Assembly: GCA_002307035.1 (NCBI GenBank)
Contig: DBTL01000025.1
Coordinates: forward strand, 1 to 53,082
Length of the DNA: 53,082 nucleotides
DNA from: Bacteroides sp. UBA1317
GTDB lineage: Bacteria > Bacteroidota > Bacteroidia > Bacteroidales > Bacteroidaceae
Reading direction: 5' to 3'
In this document: piece after piece, positions 7,345-16,002 of the stretch
How positions within the stretch are numbered: position 1 is the first letter of the stretch
How the letters are laid out: each line of letters opens with the position of its first letter
Position numbers and translations under genes: made by a program
Notes under the pieces: model-generated
Database searches by the model: none
Told to the model about the DNA's origin: nothing
Seen by the model: only the letters and a program-made list of their open reading frames with translations

Positions 7345-9405
7345 ATGAATTATTTAAAGACCAAGAAGGGCTTCCCGTATAAAGATCTGCTATATAAAGC
7401 ACTCATATTTGTGGGCACAGTGGCTCTTATTGTCTACTTTCTTCCCCGGGAAGGGAAATTTAACTATCAATTTGACATCAATAAACCATGGAAATATGGT
7501 CAGTTAATGGCCACATTCGACTTTCCTATTTATAAAGACGACGCTGTTGTAAAACGTGAACAAGACAGCATACTCGCATTTTTCCAACCTTATTATCAGC
7601 TGAATAAGGGGATAGAGAAAAAAGCAATAAACAAATTGAAGGAGAATGCCAAACTACGTTTAAACAAAGTAGTTCCATCGATCGATTATATCCGCCACAT
7701 AGAGAAAAGAATAGAAGAACTGTATAAAAGGGGAATTGTATCTACCGAAGACATAAAGAAGATACAAAAAGACAGCATCCTCTCCATTATGGTCGTAGAT
7801 AGCAAACTAGCTAACCAGCACTCGACTAACCAGCTGCTTACCGTAAAGGGAGCTTACGAATATCTTCTATCAGCCGATACGGTACATTACAAGAAAGAAA
7901 TATTACGTAAGTGTGCACTCAATGAATATATATCACCTAATTTGTCTTTTGATGAGCAACGAACGAGAACAGCCCAGAAAGATATCTTAGACGACTACTC
8001 ATGGGCAAACGGAGTTGTTCAGAGTGGACAAAAAATCATTGATCGAGGTGAGATCGTCGACGAGCAAATGTATAATATTCTTGCTTCTCTTCGGAAAGAA
8101 TCAATCAAACGAAGTGAATCAATAGGGCAAAAACAAGTCATTCTCGGAGGACAGATTTTATTCATCGGAATATTAATGCTATGCTTTATGCTCTATCTTG
8201 ATCTATTTAGAAAAGATTATTACGAGCGTAAGGGCAGCCTTTCACTTCTTTTCTCCCTTATCATTTTCTACTGTATCCTTACGGCACTTATGATGAGAAA
8301 CAATATCTTCAATGTATATATGATCCCTTATGCTATGCTTCCCATTATCACCCGCATATTCCTCGACTCAAGAACAGCTTTTATAACTCATGTAATTACC
8401 ATATTGGCTTGTTCTATCACATTGCGCTATCCTTATGAGTTTATCCTGCTACAGCTCACAGCCGGATTAGTCGCAATTTATAGTCTCCGCGAATTATCGC
8501 AACGCTCTCAATTATTCCGCACGGCACTTCTAGTGATCCTTACATACGTCGCTCTTTATTTTTCTTTTGAACTGATCACAGAAAGTGATCTCTCAAAGCT
8601 GAATACAAGCATGTACACATACTTCGTCATCAACGGAATCTTGCTACTATTTACCTATCCGTTACTCTTTCTATTTGAAAAAATATTTAGCTTTACTTCC
8701 AACGTAACTTTGGTCGAACTTTCAAATATAAACAATCACTTATTGCGCAAATTATCCGAAACAGTGCCTGGCACTTTTCAGCATTCTCTACAAGTGGCCA
8801 ATCTGGCAGCAGAAGCAGCAATACGCATTGACGCAAAAAGCCAGTTAGTTCGTACCGGTGCCCTGTATCATGATATAGGAAAAATGGAAAATCCGGCATT
8901 CTTTACAGAAAATCAGTCTAGCGGTATCAACCCTCATGAAAATTTGAGTTACGAACAAAGCTCGCAAATCGTGATTAGTCACGTCACAGACGGCGTGCGA
9001 TTAGCAGAAAAAAACAATCTTCCTAAAGCTATAAAAGATTTTATCACGACTCATCACGGAAGGGGAAAGACCAAATTTTTCTACATCTCGTGGAAAAACG
9101 AACACCCTAATGAAGAACCGGACGAGGAGTTATTCACTTACCCTGGCCCCAACCCTTTCTCGAAAGAAACAGCTATTTTGATGATGGCAGATGGCGTAGA
9201 AGCTGCTTCACGAAGCTTGCCCGAATATACAGAAGAAAGTATTGGGAACCTTGTTGAAAAAATAATCGATTCTCAAGTAGACGAAGGATATTTCAAAGAA
9301 TGCCCCATCACATTTAAAGATATTTCAATCATTAAAGGAGTATTCAAAGAAAAACTAAAAACAATCTACCACACCAGAATCAGCTATCCTGAGTTAAAGA
9401 AGTAA
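7345..9405 (+). CDS. 7TM-HD family membrane protein (PgpH/YqfF-like HD hydrolase)
   Basis: The 686-residue protein has one N-terminal membrane segment (about 17-36), an extracytoplasmic 7TMR-HDED domain (about 40-265), a seven-helix membrane block (about 270-455) and a cytoplasmic HD domain with YHDIGK near residue 508 and THHG about 60 residues later. Firmicute homologues (PgpH) degrade cyclic di-AMP; that activity is inferred here from architecture only. The gene is divergent from gltX, and its last 26 bp overlap the 3' end of the convergent phosphatase gene. Confidence 0.88.
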   Translation: MNYLKTKKGFPYKDLLYKALIFVGTVALIVYFLPREGKFNYQFDINKPWKYGQLMATFDFPIYKDDAVVKREQDSILAFFQPYYQLNKGIEKKAINKLKENAKLRLNKVVPSIDYIRHIEKRIEELYKRGIVSTEDIKKIQKDSILSIMVVDSKLANQHSTNQLLTVKGAYEYLLSADTVHYKKEILRKCALNEYISPNLSFDEQRTRTAQKDILDDYSWANGVVQSGQKIIDRGEIVDEQMYNILASLRKESIKRSESIGQKQVILGGQILFIGILMLCFMLYLDLFRKDYYERKGSLSLLFSLIIFYCILTALMMRNNIFNVYMIPYAMLPIITRIFLDSRTAFITHVITILACSITLRYPYEFILLQLTAGLVAIYSLRELSQRSQLFRTALLVILTYVALYFSFELITESDLSKLNTSMYTYFVINGILLLFTYPLLFLFEKIFSFTSNVTLVELSNINNHLLRKLSETVPGTFQHSLQVANLAAEAAIRIDAKSQLVRTGALYHDIGKMENPAFFTENQSSGINPHENLSYEQSSQIVISHVTDGVRLAEKNNLPKAIKDFITTHHGRGKTKFFYISWKNEHPNEEPDEELFTYPGPNPFSKETAILMMADGVEAASRSLPEYTEESIGNLVEKIIDSQVDEGYFKECPITFKDISIIKGVFKEKLKTIYHTRISYPELKK

Positions 9406-9853
9406 GCAGGCCCGAACAAGCATCTTCTAAAAGATCGAGCACATATTCAAACCCTTCACTCCCGCCGTAATAAGGATCGGGAACATGATCTGTCTGAAAC
9501 TTCATGCAATAGTCTGTCATTCGATGAATCTTCGTCCATTCTTGAGGAGATGGAGCGCGGTCATGCAAATCAGCTATATTCCGATCGTCCATTCCGATGA
9601 TCAGATCAAAGTCATAGAAATCCTCCGTACGAACCTGCCTGGAGCGATGCAGCAAATTGTATCCTCTGCGAGTAGCATGCGCTCTCATACGAGAATCAGG
9701 CAATTCTCCGGCATGATAGTTCAATATCCCGGCAGAATCAATTTCAAACTCAGCTTCAAAAGTCTTCTCTTTTAAGAGTCTGAGCATGACTCCTTCGGCA
9801 GCCGGTGAACGGCATATATTTCCCAAACAAACAAAAAGTATCTTTTTCTTCAT
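9380..9853 (-). CDS. Low-molecular-weight protein-tyrosine phosphatase
   Basis: The 157-residue cytosolic phosphatase has the P-loop C9-LGNIC-R15-S close to its N-terminus and the general-acid loop VPDPYYGG near the C-terminus, both intact. In bacteria these enzymes often act on BY-kinases that control exopolysaccharide export, or on small phosphoesters; no kinase gene is seen nearby. It starts 4 bp after the priA stop, so it is probably translated from the priA transcript. It ends inside the convergent 7TM-HD gene. Confidence 0.93.
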   Translation of the reverse strand: MKKKILFVCLGNICRSPAAEGVMLRLLKEKTFEAEFEIDSAGILNYHAGELPDSRMRAHATRRGYNLLHRSRQVRTEDFYDFDLIIGMDDRNIADLHDRAPSPQEWTKIHRMTDYCMKFQTDHVPDPYYGGSEGFEYVLDLLEDACSGLLTSLTQDS

Positions 9854-9857
9854 ATAA

Positions 9858-12317
9858 TTACATCGGGTCTACATCATAATAAATAATCAGCGATTTGAAA
9901 CGCTCATCTTGCAGTATCTCACTCTGCGCGCGAAGCAAGCACTCGCGCACCCGTCCCATGGCAACATCATTCTCTATTTTTAGCACGATCTTCTTAATAA
10001 ATAGTGTTTGAATACGCGCTACAGGAGGTTTATCGGGCCCTAAAACCCTGGAGCCGAACATTGTTCTAAGCTTCTCGCCCATCGCATTTGCCATTAATTC
10101 CAACAAATCGGCATTTCGATGTTTCATATATACATAAATCAATCGATAATAAGGTGGATATTGGAACAATTGACGTTCGACCAACTGCCCTTCTACCATC
10201 TGCTCATAATCGTTGGCAATCACTTGCTCTATGATAGGGTGATCAATACTCTTTGTTTGAAGTATCACCTTGCCTCGCTTATGCTTCCGCCCTGCTCGTC
10301 CTGCCACTTGTGCCATGAGCTGAAAAGCCCTTTCATAGGAACGAAAATCAGGATAGTTTAGCATTGTGTCTGCATTCAAGATTCCCACGACACTCACATG
10401 ATCAAAATCCAATCCTTTCGACACCATCTGTGTACCGATCAAAATATCCGTCTTTCCTTCCTCAAAATCAGCAATAATCTTCTCATAAGCAGTTCGCGTA
10501 CGAGTAGTGTCCATATCCATACGAGCCACCGAAGATGCGGGAAAAAGTGTTTTTATATCATCCTCTATTTTCTCTGTGCCAAAACCACGATGCATTAACT
10601 CAACTCCTTCGCAAGCAGGACAAGCACGAGGTAACTGATACGTATATCCACAGTAATGACAAGTAAGTTGATTCATTCCTTTATGATAGGTCAGGCTTAC
10701 ATCACAATTTTTACACTTCGGCACCCATCCACAAGTACGACACTCTATCATTGGTGCGAATCCACGTCGATTCTGAAAAAGAATCACTTGCTCCTTCTTT
10801 GCCAAAGCCTCAGTTATAGAGTTTAACAAAAGAGGAGAAAAAGGTCCAGACATCCGTTTTTTACGATGAAGTTCTTTTATATCTACCGGAATTATCTCAG
10901 GTAGTTGAATCTCTTTATAGCGTTCTTTAAGTTCTACCAGGCCATACTTACCTACCGTCGCATTATGGTAAGTTTCGATAGAAGGGGTAGCCGTTCCCAA
11001 CAAGGTTTTGGCTCCATACATAGCAGCAAGCACAATTGCTGCATTACGAGCATTGTAGCGAGGAGCCGGGTCTTGTTGTTTATACGTATTTTCGTGTTCT
11101 TCATCTACAATAACTAATCCCAAATTTTTGAATGGTAAGAAGATAGAAGAACGTACACCCAATATAATATCATAATCATTCTCACTTAATTGCTTCTGCC
11201 AAATCTCGACTCTTTCCGCATCGGGAAACTTCGAATGATAAATTCCCAAGCGTGAGCCAAACACGCGCCTAAGGCGTTCGGTGATCTGAGTGGTCAAAGC
11301 TATCTCGGGCAATAGATAGAGTACCTGCTTTCCTTGACGAATGGTTTCAGCAATGAGATGAATATAGACTTCTGTTTTACCACTGGAGGTGACTCCGTGT
11401 AACAGACAAACATTCTTTTGCTGAAAGCAAGCTAAGATATCTTCATGCGCCCGATTCTGAAATTCATTTAACGGATTTAGTTCTACTACCCCACGTTGTT
11501 TTTTATCCAAGCGACCGATTTCATACTCATACACGTCAAAGATATGTTTCTTTACCAATCCATCAAAAACAGTTACTGAAACTATCGCCTGCTGCAAGAG
11601 CTCTTTTTTAGAGACTTCTTTCAGAGCTCTCTCTCCCATGAAACCCGACAGTTCTATATATTTCATCAGGAGAGCCAATTGTTTGGGAGCACGAGATAAT
11701 TCATCGAACAGTTCCTTCAATCTTTCCTCCTGAGCAGCCTCAGCCGTGAGGCGAACACGAGACTCAGTCTTTGGTTTGTAGTTACGCCGCAATTCCTCCT
11801 TCACGAACAGAGCTCCCTTATCAAGCAAAGATTTCACGACACCTAATATATTCTTTAAACCGCTGTCCTTCTCCAGTTTGGTTACGCTTTGCTCCTTTTC
11901 TTTTACGAGTAAGTCAACAATACATTGTTCCTTATCCGTCAATCTATCCATCGTTTCAAATTCCGGATTATATTCCACCACTGTTTCACTCTCCAACTTC
12001 AAGCCCGAAGGTAAAGCAGCCTTATAAACATCTCCCTGCGTGCACAAATAGTAATCGGTCAACCACTCCCAAAACTTAAATTGCTTAGGCAATAGTATCG
12101 GAGAGGTATCAAGCACTACCGAAACCTCTTTCACTTCATATTCCGTAGGAGCACAATAATGCACATTGCAGACAATAGCCGTATAATACTTCTTTCGTCC
12201 GAAAGGAACCACCACCCGACAACCGGCTTTCACCTCTTCTGTTCCTTCATCGGGAAGAGAATAGGTAAAATTACGAGGAAGTGGCAAAGGTAAGATGACA
12301 TCTACATATTTTTTCAT
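9858..12317 (-). CDS. priA: Primosomal protein N' (replication restart helicase)
   Basis: The 819-residue superfamily-2 helicase has an N-terminal 3' DNA-binding domain (MKKYVDVILPLPLPRNFTY), Walker A GVTSSGKTEVY, Walker B VDEEHENTY and ATP-coupling GTATPS. A zinc-binding module follows, with cysteines in CRTCGWVPKCKNC and CHYCGYTY...CPAC, then the helicase C lobe (IGTQMVSKGLDFDHV and QVAGRAGR). It restarts stalled forks. The start at 12317 fits the family; the in-frame ATG at 12353 lies inside the preceding terminator hairpin. It is followed by the tyrosine phosphatase. Confidence 0.96.
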   Translation of the reverse strand: MKKYVDVILPLPLPRNFTYSLPDEGTEEVKAGCRVVVPFGRKKYYTAIVCNVHYCAPTEYEVKEVSVVLDTSPILLPKQFKFWEWLTDYYLCTQGDVYKAALPSGLKLESETVVEYNPEFETMDRLTDKEQCIVDLLVKEKEQSVTKLEKDSGLKNILGVVKSLLDKGALFVKEELRRNYKPKTESRVRLTAEAAQEERLKELFDELSRAPKQLALLMKYIELSGFMGERALKEVSKKELLQQAIVSVTVFDGLVKKHIFDVYEYEIGRLDKKQRGVVELNPLNEFQNRAHEDILACFQQKNVCLLHGVTSSGKTEVYIHLIAETIRQGKQVLYLLPEIALTTQITERLRRVFGSRLGIYHSKFPDAERVEIWQKQLSENDYDIILGVRSSIFLPFKNLGLVIVDEEHENTYKQQDPAPRYNARNAAIVLAAMYGAKTLLGTATPSIETYHNATVGKYGLVELKERYKEIQLPEIIPVDIKELHRKKRMSGPFSPLLLNSITEALAKKEQVILFQNRRGFAPMIECRTCGWVPKCKNCDVSLTYHKGMNQLTCHYCGYTYQLPRACPACEGVELMHRGFGTEKIEDDIKTLFPASSVARMDMDTTRTRTAYEKIIADFEEGKTDILIGTQMVSKGLDFDHVSVVGILNADTMLNYPDFRSYERAFQLMAQVAGRAGRKHKRGKVILQTKSIDHPIIEQVIANDYEQMVEGQLVERQLFQYPPYYRLIYVYMKHRNADLLELMANAMGEKLRTMFGSRVLGPDKPPVARIQTLFIKKIVLKIENDVAMGRVRECLLRAQSEILQDERFKSLIIYYDVDPM

Positions 12318-12325
12318 CGTGAGGA

Positions 12326-12333
12326 CAAAGATA
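12326..12333 (-). promoter_or_regulatory. Probable -7 box of priA
   Basis: TATCTTTG on the minus strand, directly beyond the T-run of the preceding terminator. TTTG 17 nt further upstream (12354-12351) could be a -33 box with short spacing. Confidence 0.45.
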
Positions 12334-12366
12334 CAAAAAAAGGCTCTCCGCAAAATGGAGAGCCTC
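12334..12366 (-). terminator. Rho-independent terminator of the outer-membrane barrel gene
   Basis: On the minus strand GGCTCTCC, a 7-nt loop and GGAGAGCC are followed by TTTTTTTG. It is 26 bp past the stop of the barrel gene. Confidence 0.85.
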
Positions 12367-12391
12367 TATATTAGAAGAGAAAAATCAACCT

Positions 12392-13033
12392 TTAAAAAAG
12401 ATAAGCAACAGAAACTTGCCAAACTTTGGATTTGAAAGAATTACCATTCAAAGCATCCCATTCACTATCATCAACACTTGCCTTAGCAGATTCTGTCAGC
12501 CCCATGTTATAGTTCACACCTACTTGCAGATGATTAACCAACTTAACACCGACACCTAAATTAAGAGCCACTTCCGATTTCTCGTAATCAATAGTGCCTT
12601 CCACATCATTATAAGTTAATTTATCATCAGACTTCATATTAAAAAAGAAGCTAGGACCGGCAGCAAAATACAGACTAGCTAAGCTACCCAAACCAACAGA
12701 ATATTTCAAGTTGATGGGTATTTCAATGCCTTGCTGCTCAAAAGTCTTACTCTTAGACACAGTACTACCATTCAACGAAAATTTCGTTCCTTTTTGTGAG
12801 TACATCAATGCTCCATCTATACCTATACCAATAATTGGAACCGTCACATCCAGCATCGGCCCTATAAAAAAACCAGTATAATTATCAGCATTTCCTTTCT
12901 CATTCCAAGCATCAGAAAGCGAGGCTGAAGCCAAGTTCAAACCACCCTTTACTCCTAATTTAATTTGAGCCTGAACAGGCATAACCATAGCTAAACATAC
13001 GGTTATCATTAAACCAATAAATAATTTATTCAT
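12392..13033 (-). CDS. Outer-membrane beta-barrel protein (PorT/OMP_b-brl family)
   Basis: The 213-residue protein has a signal peptide ending VMPVQA before Gln (about residue 22), then alternating beta-strands such as IKLGVKGGLNLA, GFFIGPMLDV and EVALNLGVGVKLV, and a C-terminal aromatic (WQVSVAYLF) typical of an eight-stranded barrel. Substrate or partner is unknown. The predicted mature N-terminus is Gln, a candidate for pyroglutamate formation. The gene has its own promoter and terminator but lies only 85 bp downstream of the three-gene regulatory operon on the same strand. Confidence 0.8.
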   Translation of the reverse strand: MNKLFIGLMITVCLAMVMPVQAQIKLGVKGGLNLASASLSDAWNEKGNADNYTGFFIGPMLDVTVPIIGIGIDGALMYSQKGTKFSLNGSTVSKSKTFEQQGIEIPINLKYSVGLGSLASLYFAAGPSFFFNMKSDDKLTYNDVEGTIDYEKSEVALNLGVGVKLVNHLQVGVNYNMGLTESAKASVDDSEWDALNGNSFKSKVWQVSVAYLF

Positions 13034-13060
13034 AAATCATTGCGTTTTAGTATTTCGAAA

Positions 13061-13092
13061 CAAATATATGTATTTATATTTAAAAAACACAA
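13061..13092 (-). promoter_or_regulatory. Promoter of the outer-membrane barrel gene
   Basis: TTG (13092-13090), 21 nt, TATATTTG (13068-13061) on the minus strand, 28 bp before the start codon. Confidence 0.65.
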
Positions 13093-13118
13093 TGAGATAC
13101 AAACTTGTTTAGTCTTAC

Positions 13119-13517
13119 TCATATTTCAGTGTTTGTAGTTACCATTATTTTTTTTATCAAATCTTTCCCTAATGGTTGAGGATAAGGAAATTCTTCAAGA
13201 GAAAACAGGCTATTACCAAATTCCCGACGAAAGGATCGGATAAGGGTTTCCGGTTCAATACTAAAAGATTTTGCCACATCATGCAATGATTGATAAGTAG
13301 TAAACCTTCGTTTAGCCTCCATCAGTCTACGTAAACGAATATATTTAGAGAGACGTATTCTGGTTACTTTATAAAACATTTTACTTAACCGTTGCGGTGA
13401 ATAGTGCATCACTTGAGATAGCTCCTGAGCGTCTAGCCTCTCGTCAATATGCCATTCGATGTGAATCAGAGATTCTATTATAATCTCTTGCTCTGTCATT
13501 GTTACTTCCATTTTCAA
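13119..13517 (-). CDS. AraC-type helix-turn-helix protein without sensor domain
   Basis: The 132-residue protein is essentially one AraC/XylS DNA-binding domain (about 20-115). The first HTH is LDAQELSQVMHYSPQRLSKM and the second TYQSLHDVAKSFSIEPETLI, ending FRREFGNS as in the family. No ligand-binding domain is present. It starts 7 bp after the LytTR gene, so the signal may come from its operon partners. Target genes are unknown; the adjacent barrel gene is a candidate by position only. Confidence 0.78.
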   Translation of the reverse strand: MKMEVTMTEQEIIIESLIHIEWHIDERLDAQELSQVMHYSPQRLSKMFYKVTRIRLSKYIRLRRLMEAKRRFTTYQSLHDVAKSFSIEPETLIRSFRREFGNSLFSLEEFPYPQPLGKDLIKKIMVTTNTEI

Positions 13518-13524
13518 TATCCAT

Positions 13525-14349
13525 TTACAGTTTCAACACTTCCTTTAAAGCCTTATATCCGGCCGTACTTGCTTTTATCTGATGTCCATTTTTAAGGGTA
13601 ATCATCTGTTGTTGTTTCTTATACAACTCAATGCGCAGCACCTTCTCTATATTAATAATACAAGATCTATGTACCCTCACAAATTGATTATCGGGCAAAT
13701 GAGCCGCAAAATATTTCATCGTTTGTTCTTTGAGATACTTATCCCCTTCGGTAAATAGAATCACATAGTCTCCATCGGCCTGTAAATAATAAATATCTTC
13801 CACAAATATTACTTGAATTTTTTGTCCCGATTTCACCGCTATGCGTTCAAGCATTTCGTTAGGCACATTTGCAGGCTGCTCCTCTTCCTCCTCATCAAAA
13901 GAGAGATGTTCCGATTCGTCTCCTTTACGCGATAGTGAAAAGTCGTGCCCTCCGTAGGCTATAAGTATTAAAGTCCCAATAAACAAATGTAATGGGAAGA
14001 GGGCTAGCAACAGTACAAACTGTGCTGAAGTAAACATCATGTAAATGAGTAGCAAATATACTCCTGCCCACAAGGCAAGAACAAAGATACCCAATGTGAT
14101 GTAATTCAATACCGTTCGTGGAGCAATAATCAATCCCACATCCGTGTTCTCAGACAACATGCTCCACCCCCATAGCCATCCCGTAACGACGACCAGCAAA
14201 GAAAACAGGGAACAATCCAGCAGTAAAACATCTGCAGGCAGAGCTACTAATGGCGCCATTGCTCCCCAGCAACAAAGTGATAAAGCAATCCACAAAATAA
14301 CGTAAGTAATTTCTTTTTTTATTGTATAATATGAGTAAGTCGTATTCAT
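13525..14349 (-). CDS. Membrane-anchored LytTR-domain transcriptional regulator
   Basis: The 274-residue protein has four hydrophobic helices (about 15-35, 42-65, 82-108 and 110-132), an acidic linker (EEEEEQP near 155) and a C-terminal LytTR DNA-binding domain (about 175-274; VEDIYYLQADGDY, FVRVHRSCIINIEKV). There is no receiver domain, so it is a one-component membrane regulator and not a classical response regulator. Its start is 3 bp after the LiaF-like gene stop. LytTR proteins usually bind pairs of short direct repeats about two helical turns apart. Confidence 0.85.
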   Translation of the reverse strand: MNTTYSYYTIKKEITYVILWIALSLCCWGAMAPLVALPADVLLLDCSLFSLLVVVTGWLWGWSMLSENTDVGLIIAPRTVLNYITLGIFVLALWAGVYLLLIYMMFTSAQFVLLLALFPLHLFIGTLILIAYGGHDFSLSRKGDESEHLSFDEEEEEQPANVPNEMLERIAVKSGQKIQVIFVEDIYYLQADGDYVILFTEGDKYLKEQTMKYFAAHLPDNQFVRVHRSCIINIEKVLRIELYKKQQQMITLKNGHQIKASTAGYKALKEVLKL

Positions 14350-14352
14350 TCG

Positions 14353-15156
14353 TTAATTTCTTAATTCTCCACCTCCAAGAACTCCAGCCCCTTCGATAGT
14401 CAAGCGCTTCGTCATGTCTGACGGTTGTTCTCTATCTATACGTCCATCCTTGAAAGAGTACATGATTGATTCTATTTTAATATCTACTACCCAATGAGCA
14501 GGCACGTAAATGGTAACCCCACCTAATACCGTATTCAAATTCAATACCGTATTTCCTTCTGCCAAGCTTGTTTTCCGCAAGTCGAGTATGGTCTCGCCAA
14601 GCACCGTGTTTATCTCCCCTCCTTTAAAGATAGGATCAAGAACAATATATTTGCCACTAGAAAACACACTTTGCTTGTTGAAGTATCCTTCGGCATATTC
14701 CTCCGTTGCTCCGCCAACTTTATCTGTAGCCTTTTTATTTCCTTGATAGCATTTGTCATCAAATTGACCACAACATCTACAATGCGTAGAGTGCGGCAAT
14801 ATCATATATACAAGAGAAATAAATCCGGCAATAATCAGCAGAACCGGCCAATAAGTATGTACGAACCCATCGGCCTGTAAAGGCAAGAAATCAGGATATA
14901 TCATAAGAATGCGTGGTAAGAGGAAGAAAGTTCCGGTACTAAACAAAATTAGACCTGACCAAAAGTGACGCTTGAGCAAAGACATTACGCCTATTACAAG
15001 CAAAAGCATCGGCCAAGAAAACAGGAATGCTTTGTAAGGTTGTGGAATAAAGCCTAAGTTGAGCCCTAAAAAGACAAAGCCTACAATAATGAGTAATACC
15101 GCAAACTTAGCAGAAGGTTTTTGGTGGTGATTTTTTCTAGAAGTTTTCATGTTCAT
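14353..15156 (-). CDS. LiaF-like membrane protein (LiaI/LiaF transmembrane region plus C-terminal beta domain)
   Basis: The 267-residue protein has about four membrane helices in its first half (LLIIVGFVFLGLNLGFI, WPMLLLVIGVMSLL, GLILFSTGTFFLLP and WPVLLIIAGFISLVYMIL). A Cys-rich linker (HCRCCGQFDDKC) follows, then a beta-rich C-terminal domain containing GEINTVLGETILDL and LNLNTVLGGVTIYVP, as in LiaF/YvqF proteins. LiaF represses a cell-envelope-stress two-component system in Firmicutes; here the partner is the LytTR regulator immediately downstream. A sensory or inhibitory role is inferred. Confidence 0.8.
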   Translation of the reverse strand: MNMKTSRKNHHQKPSAKFAVLLIIVGFVFLGLNLGFIPQPYKAFLFSWPMLLLVIGVMSLLKRHFWSGLILFSTGTFFLLPRILMIYPDFLPLQADGFVHTYWPVLLIIAGFISLVYMILPHSTHCRCCGQFDDKCYQGNKKATDKVGGATEEYAEGYFNKQSVFSSGKYIVLDPIFKGGEINTVLGETILDLRKTSLAEGNTVLNLNTVLGGVTIYVPAHWVVDIKIESIMYSFKDGRIDREQPSDMTKRLTIEGAGVLGGGELRN

Positions 15157-15196
15157 CTTTATTTTTATTATTTATTTTATTCTTTATTATTTCATG

Positions 15197-15228
15197 CAAA
15201 TATAAGAGAATCAACAGATTACATGCAA
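15197..15228 (-). promoter_or_regulatory. Promoter of the LiaF-LytTR-AraC operon
   Basis: TTG (15228-15226), 21 nt, TATATTTG (15204-15197), about 40 bp before the operon's first start codon. Confidence 0.65.
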
Positions 15229-15400
15229 TAGCAAATCGATAAACATCATACTAAACCCGACAAATGCATGCCTATAGCCGATAAAAACAAAATAATAGCA
15301 CATAAGAGACAGATGCCTAGCAAAAGAAATGAAAAATTCACCTGTTATTGATGCGTACAACATGCTTTTTTCGTTCTTATCATCAAATTTAATAGTTAAA

Positions 15401-15492
15401 AACATCCGGATGTTCTAGGTCATAACATGGGAATGTCGATCGACATAACATCCCCGTGTTCTTACACACAACTTGGGGATGTCTTTAATGAA
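15401..15492. repeat. Four degenerate 23-bp tandem units, each with a palindromic core
   Basis: Units begin at 15401, 15424, 15447 and 15470, exactly 23 bp apart. Their cores are ACATCCGGATGT, ACATGGGAATGT, ACATCCCCGTGT and ACTTGGGGATGT, variants of ACAT-N4-ATGT. A further perfect 14-bp palindrome (15433-15446) spans units 2-3, and ACATCCCC of unit 3 is complementary to GGGGATGT of unit 4. It lies about 170 bp upstream of the LiaF-LytTR operon promoter. The rest of the 540-bp gap 15157-15696 holds that promoter, the DUF2795 terminator and no convincing gene. Confidence 0.8.
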
Positions 15493-15623
15493 TAAGGCGT
15501 TTTTTACAAATAAAGAATAAATTAGAAGCACTTATAGAAAGGCTATAAAAGAAACAGGGCTACATAAAAGAACGTATTCAGCAGTTATGGAGAAGTCTTT
15601 GAGAATGAAGAAATATGGAGAGA

Positions 15624-15666
15624 CAAAAAAGCTTGGCTATTCACCTTAAGGGTAAACAGCCAAGCT
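15624..15666 (-). terminator. Rho-independent terminator of the DUF2795 gene
   Basis: On the minus strand AGCTTGGCT (15666-15658) pairs with AGCCAAGCT (15638-15630), followed by a TTTTTT run. Confidence 0.8.
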
Positions 15667-15696
15667 CTCTTAATATTCTTTCGTCTATGTGTTTGT

Positions 15697-15918
15697 TTAA
15701 TACTCTTCCTCGTTGAAGAAAAAATCTTCTTTACTAGGATAATCAGGCCAGATATCTTCTATACTCTCATAGATTTCACCCTCGTCTTCCATCTCTTGAA
15801 GATTTTCGATCACCTCAAGAGGAGCACCCGAGCGCATGGCATAATCGATAAGTTCATCCTTGGTAGCAGGCCAGGGAGCATCTTCCAATTTAGATGCTAA
15901 TTCCAATGTCCAATACAT
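15697..15918 (-). CDS. DUF2795 family small acidic protein
   Basis: The 73-residue acidic protein starts MYWTLELASKLEDAPWPATK and contains the DUF2795 pattern ATKDELIDYAMRSGAP...VIENLQEMED, also seen in other Bacteroidota. It has no signal peptide or membrane segment. Function is unknown. It is a single-gene unit with its own two-box promoter and a terminator. Confidence 0.8.
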   Translation of the reverse strand: MYWTLELASKLEDAPWPATKDELIDYAMRSGAPLEVIENLQEMEDEGEIYESIEDIWPDYPSKEDFFFNEEEY

Positions 15919-15972
15919 AGTTTTAAAATATTTAAAATGTGAATATTAATGCCTATCCTCTACTTTTTTCGG

Positions 15973-16002
15973 CAAAAGTATAATAAAATAGTTCACTTAC
16001 AA
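15973..16002 (-). promoter_or_regulatory. Promoter of the DUF2795 gene
   Basis: TTG (16002-16000), 19 nt, TACTTTTG (15980-15973) on the minus strand. The -33 box touches the last bases of the upstream adenosyltransferase gene region. Confidence 0.7.

Noticed and set aside
15211..15405. 64-codon ORF between the 23-bp array and the LiaF operon
   Set aside because: It starts inside the repeat array and covers the operon promoter. Its hydrophobic, Tyr/Phe-rich translation is typical of A+T-rich noncoding DNA.
15541..15656. Open frame reading YRKAIKETGLHKRTYSAVME... on the plus strand
   Set aside because: There is no start codon before a late internal Met, no promoter, and it runs into the DUF2795 terminator.
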